Assembly (NCBI GenBank): GCA_947313765.1
Contig: CAMZNQ010000091.1
Span: forward strand, 1-5,348
Length of the DNA: 5,348 bases
Direction of reading: 5' to 3'
DNA from: an uncultured Sulfurovum sp.
Lineage (GTDB): Bacteria > Campylobacterota > Campylobacteria > Campylobacterales > Sulfurovaceae
Both the position numbers and the translations under genes were made by a program. The notes beneath the pieces were generated by a model that saw only the letters and a list, made by a program, of their open reading frames with translations, had not been told where the DNA came from and searched no databases. This document shows, one piece after another, positions 1 to 5,348 of this stretch. Position 1 is the stretch's first letter. Every line of letters starts with the position of its first letter.

Positions 1-320
1 AAAAGTTTAGAGCCTTGCTTTATCAGATAGAGCAGAGTGGCTTAGAGGGAAAATCTTGGCATGGTAAAAGTGAAAACCTCATGGCTTCTGTTTGGGGATA
101 TGCAAATTTCATTAAGATGGTTGACCCTAAAAAAGGGGATGAGTATATGTTAAAAGTGAAAGCTCTTTTAGAGAAGTACCCTATTGGCAATTTAGGGGTA
201 ACAACCAATGAATTTAGAGAGAAATCGGCACAAGGGGAGCAACCTTTGGAGACTCAAAAAGAAAATACAGAAGAAGAGCATTCATTTGTAGATAATATTT
301 TAAATATGCTTAGAAAGTAG
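1..320 (+). CDS. C-terminal end of an unrecognised protein (5' end outside window)
   Basis: The frame is open to the left edge: the first full codon is at base 3, reading K-F-R-A-L-L, and the stop is TAG at 318-320. A TTG at base 15 could be read as a start, but no Shine-Dalgarno sequence precedes it and the frame continues upstream, so I treat this as the 3' end of a longer gene. Numbering from that TTG, residues 1-60 look alpha-helical and folded, with W15, W27, Y29 and a Y-P-I-G-N-L turn at 55-60. Residues 69-88 are a Gln/Glu/Thr-rich, probably disordered acidic linker, and 89-101 (HSFVDNILNMLRK) form a short amphipathic terminal helix. No diagnostic motif is visible. Its stop lies 11 bases before a WGR/HEAT gene that is followed by a SWIM gene, so it is probably the preceding operon member. 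By analogy with the E. coli yehL-yehQ region it could end a MoxR-type ATPase or another system component, but the sequence here does not show which. Confidence 0.75.
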   Translation, partial: KFRALLYQIEQSGLEGKSWHGKSENLMASVWGYANFIKMVDPKKGDEYMLKVKALLEKYPIGNLGVTTNEFREKSAQGEQPLETQKENTEEEHSFVDNILNMLRK

Positions 321-325
321 AGGAG
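321..325 (+). promoter_or_regulatory. Ribosome binding site of the WGR/HEAT gene
   Basis: AGGAG sits immediately after the upstream stop codon and 6 bases before the ATG at 332. It is the best Shine-Dalgarno match near any gene start in the window, and it fixes this ATG as the start. It also leaves the WGR domain intact from residue 4 onward. Confidence 0.8.
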
Positions 326-331
326 ATAGCG

Positions 332-3300
332 ATGAAAACAATTAAAGAGACACTACTGCACTACCAAAAAGGGACTTCTAATAAAGTCTATAATGTCTAT
401 CTTATTGAGATAAGCCCTTCTGAATATCTGGTCAATTTTGAGTATGGACGCTATGGAGCAACCCTAAGAGAGGGGACAAAAACTGCCTCTCCTGTCACAT
501 TAGAGAGAGCCGAAAAACTGTTTGACTCTTTGGTTGTCTCTAAGATGAACAAAGATTATGTGGTTAAAAAAGGGTATGACTCAACTAAGCAAGAGGAGAA
601 GAAAGAGCGAAAAACTTTAACGGTTGCAGAGTATGAAACACTTCTTACTGCTCGACTTAAAGAGGCTGAAGAGAAGTCGTTACGCAAGGTAGATAACTAT
701 GAAGTCTCACGACTCATCTACCGAGCAGGAGAGCTAAAAATTGAAGCAACAAAAGAGAGTATTGTGGCACTCTATGAGATGCAAGTCGATAGTACCAACG
801 CTTTCTACTACTCTGTGGTTTGGGCATTGGGACGTTTTAGAGATGCCTCTTTACGCAAGACCATTGAGTCTGTTAAAGAGAAGCTAAGTGAGAGTTCACG
901 TTACATTGTTGATGAGGCTCTTTTTCTGTTACAAGAAGAGCATGAAAAACGAGAGATAGAAGAGTTAAGTTTCCCTATGCCGTTTGAGACAGCGTTTAAG
1001 AAGCGAGATAAGGCTCTTTTTGTTGAAAAAGTAAAGCTCTTAAGTGAGATGATAGAGGATAACTACCGTCAATATAAAGAGTTCGATGACTATTATGATA
1101 GAGAAAAGAAGAAGCAGACTAAAAAAGAGTTAATGCAGTTAATTAGTAAGTTAGATGAGATATATCTAAAGCTCTATATCTATGCGACCATAGATATTTT
1201 TGCTCAAAAAACTTTTGCAGAACTTATTGGCTCTTTACCTCTAACAGAGTTTAACTTTAGCATCTTTAGACGACTCTATAAAATAGCAGACCTGCGTGAT
1301 GACCATGAGATTATAGGGCAATTGATTACTAAAATAGAGTCTAAAAAAATGGCATGTTACTCTATATATGGTTGGGATAGGAATTGGAGAAATTATAAAA
1401 AGATAGGTAACAGTTTAGGTTGTTCACGTCTCTACTTTAAGAAGAGAGCTTTAAGAGATTTAAAAATGTTAGCTGTGCATGATGAAGTGGGCTATCTGGA
1501 ACGTGCTAAACATACGCTCATAAGTCTCAATGATTACCCTAATGATTTTAAAGCGTTTAGAACAGAGCGTTATGATTATGATGATGGATGGAAGCGTAAA
1601 AAATATGATGCCTATGCTACGCATATTACTGTCATGTATATTCTTTATGGAAATGGTACACGGTACATGATAGAGCCTAGCAAAAAACAGTGGGAGATAG
1701 CCAACAAAAGCATTAAAGATGAACATAGAGTAGAGATGCACAAAGAGATTTGGGACAAACACTCCCATGTAGCACTTGAAATTTTATCTAAAAGCACTCT
1801 TCTAGAGGTGCAGAAGTTCGCCTTTGATATTCTTAAAGAGAACCCACAACTCATTGAAACTGCTTCATTGGCACAACTTCTACCGATGTTAAATGCCGAC
1901 CATGATGAAGCGAGAGAATTTTTCTTTGAATTGTTGAAAAAACGCTATGAAGCTAAAGGAGAAAAAGAGATTATTGTCTCCTCTTTGTTGAGTTCCTATG
2001 ATGTTGTTGCCGAGTATGCCTTAACGGTTATTGGCGATGATTTAGAGATATTGACCATTAAAAACTTAGTAGCAGAGGTTGCTTTCTCCTCTTCAGAGTA
2101 TATCTTTGCACGACTCTTAGGTTTAGTTGAGCAGTTAGAGAACCCTAAGCCCTTAGTTGAGGAGTTAATTGCGAAGCTTATCCATTTTGCTCTACCTCTT
2201 CAACCCCTAGTGCAGATAAGATTCCTAAAAACAATGGTTGCACTCTCTAAAGGGGTGGAATTGAAAGATTTAGAAGCTCTATTTGAAGAAGAGAGATTAA
2301 ACGACCGACATATTTTAGTGGCTAAACTCATTAGAGAAGAGGTGTTTAGTGAGTTGGAGTTATCGCTTGAACTTAAAGAGAAGATTGCTACCTATGACCA
2401 CCCAGAGATGTTAGCAACCACTCTCTATCTGCTTGGAAAACTTAAAGAAGAGGAGCTGATGGCAGAGCATGAGATGCTCGTTACTTTCCTCTATCATGAA
2501 GAGTCGGCTGTTCATTTAGAGGCTCGAAAGATTATTGAGCGATTGAGTCAAAAAGAGGAGCAAGGCAGAGTTCTACTTAAAGCGATTGTAGAGAAATCTT
2601 TCGCCTCTGCTTCGGATGCCATTAAAGAGAATATCGTTGCAACTGTTGAGCAGATACCTAGTGCGTATGGGGCAATTGAGCCTGACCAACTCTACCGAAT
2701 GCTTATTGCCAAATCTAAATTGGCTGTGACTTTGGGTGGGTTGATTTTAACCAACTATCAAGCGAGTGACTTCTCGGTGGTTCAATGGGCTAGAATGGCT
2801 AAAAATGAGAACAAATCAGTAAGAGCTTGGGCATATAGAGCTTATGAGGAGCATCAAGAGCGTGTTAAAGAGGCGATGCCAAAATCATTGATGATTTTTG
2901 ATACCTCATGGGAAGATACCAGAGCCTTTGCCTTTGAGTATTTTAAATCGTTTAACTTCTCTACCGATGAGATAGTGGTCATTGCCGACTCAAACTACAG
3001 CGATGTTCAAGATTTTGCTAAAGCGATGATTGACAAAGGTGATTATGATAAAGAGATACTGCTTACCAAGCTCTCTCAACATCCAGCTGTGAGGGTTCAG
3101 AAGTTTGTAACCGACTTAATGTTAGGCGAGATGAGCGATGAACAACTGCTTAAAATGGAGCGTTTCTTCAACACGTTACTTCACTCTGTCAACAAAAATA
3201 GAGTGGCTAAAACAAGAGTTATGACCATTTTAAAAGGGCGTTTAGAGCATAAAGCCATTGCCAATATGATTGCTCGTTTAGCCTATCATCATAGTGCTAC

Positions 3301-3418
3301 TATGGTTTGGGCAGACAAAGAGATTTATGTGGAGATGATGGCATACATTGCCCAAAATTACAAAGAGATAGCGTTGCCATTGAGCATTGAAGAAGTAGAG
3401 AAAAGAGAGGTTGTGTAA
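332..3418 (+). CDS. MolR-like WGR domain / HEAT-repeat scaffold protein
   Basis: A 1028-residue cytoplasmic protein with no signal peptide or membrane segment. Residues about 4-83 form a WGR domain: a beta-rich start, the signature as Y38-G39-R40 (Tyr replacing the name-giving Trp), then Y-G-A-T, R46-E47-G48, a helix A60-E61-K62-x-F64, and the closing K80-G81-Y82. WGR domains in PARPs bind DNA or relay DNA contact; in bacterial MolR-type proteins their ligand is uncertain. The rest is almost wholly helical. Residues 345-380 are rich in aromatic and basic residues, ending in Y368-F369-K370-K371-R372-A373-L374-R375, a block I recall as conserved in this family. HEAT-like helix pairs follow, with V/A-x-x-[FYW] anchors at 493, 527 and 559, and again at 830, 863, 892 and 922. 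Near the C-terminus, V953-N954-K955-N956-R957-V958-A959-K960 also looks family-conserved. No kinase, nuclease or ATPase motif is seen, so a scaffold or recognition role is inferred. It is in an operon with the SWIM gene, overlapping it at TAATG. E. coli MolR is the nearest named relative I can propose, on domain order only. Confidence 0.88.
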   Translation: MKTIKETLLHYQKGTSNKVYNVYLIEISPSEYLVNFEYGRYGATLREGTKTASPVTLERAEKLFDSLVVSKMNKDYVVKKGYDSTKQEEKKERKTLTVAEYETLLTARLKEAEEKSLRKVDNYEVSRLIYRAGELKIEATKESIVALYEMQVDSTNAFYYSVVWALGRFRDASLRKTIESVKEKLSESSRYIVDEALFLLQEEHEKREIEELSFPMPFETAFKKRDKALFVEKVKLLSEMIEDNYRQYKEFDDYYDREKKKQTKKELMQLISKLDEIYLKLYIYATIDIFAQKTFAELIGSLPLTEFNFSIFRRLYKIADLRDDHEIIGQLITKIESKKMACYSIYGWDRNWRNYKKIGNSLGCSRLYFKKRALRDLKMLAVHDEVGYLERAKHTLISLNDYPNDFKAFRTERYDYDDGWKRKKYDAYATHITVMYILYGNGTRYMIEPSKKQWEIANKSIKDEHRVEMHKEIWDKHSHVALEILSKSTLLEVQKFAFDILKENPQLIETASLAQLLPMLNADHDEAREFFFELLKKRYEAKGEKEIIVSSLLSSYDVVAEYALTVIGDDLEILTIKNLVAEVAFSSSEYIFARLLGLVEQLENPKPLVEELIAKLIHFALPLQPLVQIRFLKTMVALSKGVELKDLEALFEEERLNDRHILVAKLIREEVFSELELSLELKEKIATYDHPEMLATTLYLLGKLKEEELMAEHEMLVTFLYHEESAVHLEARKIIERLSQKEEQGRVLLKAIVEKSFASASDAIKENIVATVEQIPSAYGAIEPDQLYRMLIAKSKLAVTLGGLILTNYQASDFSVVQWARMAKNENKSVRAWAYRAYEEHQERVKEAMPKSLMIFDTSWEDTRAFAFEYFKSFNFSTDEIVVIADSNYSDVQDFAKAMIDKGDYDKEILLTKLSQHPAVRVQKFVTDLMLGEMSDEQLLKMERFFNTLLHSVNKNRVAKTRVMTILKGRLEHKAIANMIARLAYHHSATMVWADKEIYVEMMAYIAQNYKEIALPLSIEEVEKREVV
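3404..3410 (+). promoter_or_regulatory. Ribosome binding site of the SWIM gene, inside the upstream CDS
   Basis: AGAGAGG lies within the last codons of the WGR/HEAT gene, 7 bases before the ATG at 3418. That ATG shares its A with the TAA stop (TAATG). A moderate Shine-Dalgarno plus a stop-start overlap suggests that terminating ribosomes re-initiate, giving coupled expression of the two proteins. Confidence 0.6.
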
Positions 3419-5061
3419 TGGAGTTTAACTATAAATTTAAAGGCAATTCAGGGGTAAGTTCAAGCAACACCAAAACCGATATGAGTTTTGCACCAGACTT
3501 GAACCGTGAACCCACTTTTTTTGTGGCAAAACTACAAGATTCACTAAACTTCCGTGAAGCGATGTCAGCACTACATGACGTGGTAGTCTCGGACATGAGT
3601 TTTAAACCAAAAGATAAAAGTGACTACAAAGCGTGGCTAGAGAGTCAAGAGAAAGTTTGGTTGGCAAAATTGGTGGCAGACAAAGAGAAGCATCAAGAGG
3701 CGTATGACCGTATTCAAAAAGAGTTAAATGCTATTAGAGAGAAAGAGAGTAAAATCTTAAAACCCTACTATACGGCTCAACGAAAATATTTTGACTACCT
3801 CTATAAGCACGATTCAGATGCGTGGTTTGTGCTTGACCCTGTCATTACCGTTCACCCCGATGAGGTCTTTTTTGAGTGTTTTTCACAAGATGAGTCAAGC
3901 TACGGAAAGCTCTCTTGCTCTTACGATACTTTTAAAGAGATAGAGGAACACTCTTTTGGAACAACCAACATTGACTACTCTGAAAAGCTCTATGATGAGT
4001 TTCAAAAAATTCGTGACTACAAAGAGACCACCTTTGCCATTGACCCTAGTGGATTTGAGGTTCAAACAGAGTTAGCCGATGACTTTAAAGAGGAGAAGAT
4101 AGACCTGCCAGACTCTTGGGTTCGTGGTTTTTTACAGATTAGTTCAGCCATGACTCTGGACAAAACAACCTTTACGCTTCACCCTATGGATATGTATAAT
4201 ATCTTGTTGATGCTCAAAAGAAACAAAGAACGAAAGTCGCCACGTTCGTTAAGATTTATCTTGCAACCAAACAGACCTGTGGAGGTACTGTTTGAGCCAT
4301 GGGGTAAAAAACTCACCCTTAAAAGACGTGTCTATGAGGGAAAAACAGCCCAAGAGATACGCATTTGGGGGAGACGAAGACTCTTTATCTTAGAGCGTCT
4401 CTTGCCTGTTGCCAAAAGTTTCAAAGTGAGCCTTTTAGGTTCAGGAATGCCAAGCTTTTGGGAGGCAGATTTAGGAGCAATGAACTTTACGCTAGGGCTT
4501 AGTGGTTGGTCGGCTAACGATTGGTCTGCCTCTGCAAACTTTGACCTCATGAGTCCAAGAGCCGAAGTTGATTCGGTAACGAGTAAAAAAGTATTTGATG
4601 CTCTTACCTCAAACCATGTAGAGAGTTCTCAAAGTCTAGCCAAACGCTTAGGGTTGGAGAAGCCCATCATTGAGTCTGCCTTAGGGATTTACGCTCAACA
4701 AGGACGAGTGCTTTATGACATGCACAAACAAACCTACCGAGGTCGCGCACTTTCAGGCGAACCTCTACCAATGGATAGACTCCAATTTACCAACGAACGC
4801 GAAGAGAAAGCCTCTAACTTTGTCTTGGCAAACTTGGTCACACTAGCAAAACTCTATCAACAAGAGCAGAGCATCGAGATAAACGGCTCTGTCTTAGACA
4901 ATGCCAAAACCTACAGCACAAGATTGGTCATTGACCAAGAAATGAAGCTTAAAGAGGCTACCTGTAACTGTTGGTACTACAAACAGAACAAACTTCACAA
5001 AGGACCATGCGAACACATTTTAGCTGTTCGGGTTATGTGGAGTCGGAAACGAATGGGGTAA
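3418..5061 (+). CDS. SWIM zinc-finger family protein (C-terminal SWIM)
   Basis: A 547-residue soluble protein. The SWIM motif CxCx(12)CxH is explicit at C516, C518, C531 and H533, followed by the usual hydrophobic helix (ILAVRVMW). It should bind one zinc ion; SWIM domains are known for DNA or protein binding. The N-terminus (1-66) has a conserved-looking stretch, F24-A25-P26-D27 to P32-T33-F34-F35, then F45-R46-E47-A48 and the S50-A51-L52-H53-D54 helix. Residues 77-115 form a charged, probably coiled-coil segment. A core follows with R315-I316-W317-G318-R319-R320-R321, L340-G341-S342-G343-M344-P345-S346-F347-W348 and F357-T358-L359-G360-L361-S362-G363-W364. I recall these blocks from bacterial SWIM proteins found beside WGR/HEAT and MoxR-vWA genes. 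Residues about 385-450 resemble a winged-helix-like segment before the finger (inference). No nuclease or ATPase motif is visible. E. coli YehQ is a functional analogue by context; homology is not shown here. Confidence 0.9.
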   Translation: MEFNYKFKGNSGVSSSNTKTDMSFAPDLNREPTFFVAKLQDSLNFREAMSALHDVVVSDMSFKPKDKSDYKAWLESQEKVWLAKLVADKEKHQEAYDRIQKELNAIREKESKILKPYYTAQRKYFDYLYKHDSDAWFVLDPVITVHPDEVFFECFSQDESSYGKLSCSYDTFKEIEEHSFGTTNIDYSEKLYDEFQKIRDYKETTFAIDPSGFEVQTELADDFKEEKIDLPDSWVRGFLQISSAMTLDKTTFTLHPMDMYNILLMLKRNKERKSPRSLRFILQPNRPVEVLFEPWGKKLTLKRRVYEGKTAQEIRIWGRRRLFILERLLPVAKSFKVSLLGSGMPSFWEADLGAMNFTLGLSGWSANDWSASANFDLMSPRAEVDSVTSKKVFDALTSNHVESSQSLAKRLGLEKPIIESALGIYAQQGRVLYDMHKQTYRGRALSGEPLPMDRLQFTNEREEKASNFVLANLVTLAKLYQQEQSIEINGSVLDNAKTYSTRLVIDQEMKLKEATCNCWYYKQNKLHKGPCEHILAVRVMWSRKRMG

Positions 5062-5069
5062 CTCCCATT
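5052..5069 (+). terminator. Possible weak terminator hairpin over the SWIM gene stop
   Basis: AATGGG at 5052-5057 pairs with CCCATT at 5064-5069 around a six-base loop containing the TAA stop; G5058 and T5063 may add a wobble pair. The nearest T-run (TTTT, 5084-5087) is 15 bases further on, so this is not a canonical intrinsic terminator. It is the only GC-containing hairpin at the end of the operon. Confidence 0.25.
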
Positions 5070-5189
5070 GGGTAGTTGTTGGGTTTTGTCAGATAATCAC
5101 ATATCTGTATCTATCAAAATTTGTATCATATTTTTTATTGTACATTCTCTATCAAGTCTCATCGTTTACCGAGGTATCAATCGTTAATA
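5062..5189. other. Non-coding gap between convergent genes
   Basis: 128 AT-rich bases lie between the SWIM gene stop and the stop of the minus-strand gene. They contain an inverted repeat (5090-5107), a run of six T at 5131-5136 that could end plus-strand transcription, and four copies of TATCA at 5112, 5124, 5150 and 5175. ATCGTT occurs at 5161 and again at 5180. I see no convincing open frame or RNA gene. As both flanking genes end here, the likely content is transcription termination signals. Confidence 0.55.
5090..5107. repeat. Small inverted repeat CAGATA-N6-TATCTG
   Basis: Perfect six-base arms (5090-5095 and 5102-5107) flank ATCACA. The stem is AT-rich and weak as an RNA hairpin. It could contribute to termination with the T-run 24 bases downstream, or it may be chance in AT-rich sequence. 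Confidence 0.3.
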
Positions 5190-5348
5190 TTACCAAAACT
5201 CCCTCACATCAAGCCTTATAAATACATAGTCCAACATTTCACAGAGTTTTGTAGGATACAAAATCTGCCCTACACTAGCCTCTCCTGAAAACACTGTCTC
5301 ATCAAATCCAAACTTCTTAGCATTCTGTGAAAAAATTACTTTTTTAGT
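5190..5348 (-). CDS. C-terminal 52 residues of an unrecognised convergent protein (5' end outside window)
   Basis: Reading the minus strand from the right edge in the frame beginning at base 5348 gives 52 uninterrupted codons ending at TAA (5190-5192). The peptide begins TKKVIFSQNAKKFG, continues through F-S-G-E-A-S-V-G-Q-I-L-Y-P-T, and ends in a helical-looking C-E-M-L-D-Y-V-F-I-R-L-D-V-R-E-F-W. The mix of hydrophobic and charged residues, and codon choice like that of the neighbouring genes, suggest real coding sequence. It is too short, and has no early ATG, to stand as a complete gene, so it must be the 3' end of one starting beyond the window. It converges on the SWIM operon and need not be functionally related to it. 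I do not recognise the family. Confidence 0.65.
   Translation of the reverse strand, partial: TKKVIFSQNAKKFGFDETVFSGEASVGQILYPTKLCEMLDYVFIRLDVREFW

Noticed and set aside
15..17. TTG as the true start of the first gene
   Set aside because: No Shine-Dalgarno sequence precedes it and the frame stays open to the window edge, so a longer gene cut by the window is more likely.
23..208. Minus-strand open frame of 61 codons opposite the first gene
   Set aside because: It is a shadow of the plus-strand frame, which continues cleanly into a closely spaced operon.
1343..1349. Run of seven A before ATG as a programmed frameshift or internal start
   Set aside because: Shifting -1 meets TAG within about a dozen codons, no clear downstream stem is visible, and the zero frame continues into conserved-looking sequence. 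No Shine-Dalgarno sequence precedes the ATG.
1469..1854. Two overlapping minus-strand open frames inside the WGR/HEAT gene
   Set aside because: They lie wholly antisense to a well-supported gene, have no ribosome binding site or recognisable domain, and read as Phe/Ile/Ser-rich shadow sequence.
332..3418. PARP or DNA ligase because of the WGR domain
   Set aside because: No ADP-ribosyltransferase or ligase motif is present; everything after the WGR domain is helical repeat.
3512..3526. CCAC-T7-GTGG hairpin with T-run early in the SWIM gene, as a terminator or phase-variable tract
   Set aside because: It has a four-base stem with the T-run in the loop, so it is not terminator-like. Seven T is short for phase variation and simply encodes the T-F-F-V stretch.
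4332..4550. Minus-strand open frame of 72 codons inside the SWIM gene
   Set aside because: It is antisense to the most conserved-looking part of the SWIM protein and shows no domain or ribosome binding site.
5121..5262. TTTGTATC / GATACAAA inverted 8-mers as mobile-element ends
   Set aside because: There is no transposase between them and no target duplication, and one copy lies inside the convergent coding frame; probably chance.

Overview
The window is AT-rich, and its proteins are dense in Lys, Glu, Phe and Tyr, with frequent AGA, AAA, TTA and CTC-TAT codons. This composition fits a Campylobacterota-type genome (Sulfurimonas, Sulfurovum or Arcobacter-like). That assignment is inferred from composition and style only; no marker gene is present.

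Layout. (1) Bases 1-320, plus strand: the 3' end of a gene entering from the left, with an alpha-helical C-terminus and an acidic tail; not recognised. (2) Bases 332-3418, plus strand: a complete 1028-residue protein with an N-terminal WGR domain and a very long HEAT-like helical array, of the MolR type. (3) Bases 3418-5061, plus strand: a complete 547-residue protein of a conserved SWIM zinc-finger family, with the CxCx12CxH motif at its extreme C-terminus. (4) Bases 5062-5189: an AT-rich non-coding gap between converging genes, with two small inverted repeats. (5) Bases 5190-5348, minus strand: the last 52 codons of a gene running in from the right; unrecognised.

The three plus-strand genes are tightly packed (an 11-base gap, then a TAATG overlap), so they almost certainly form one operon, and the last two are likely translationally coupled. 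A WGR/HEAT protein next to a SWIM protein matches the pattern of the E. coli molR-yehI-yehL-yehM-yehP-yehQ region, where a MoxR-type AAA+ ATPase (YehL) and a vWA protein (YehP) accompany MolR (WGR) and YehQ (SWIM). Neither complete protein here shows a catalytic domain. They look like a nucleic-acid- or protein-recognition module (WGR, SWIM zinc finger) plus a large scaffold (HEAT). The expected energy source, a MoxR ATPase with a vWA partner, would lie upstream of base 1, and the partial gene there may be part of it. The biochemical role of such systems is poorly defined, so this operon is the candidate 'undescribed system' in the window. I see no tRNA, rRNA, CRISPR array or transposon.
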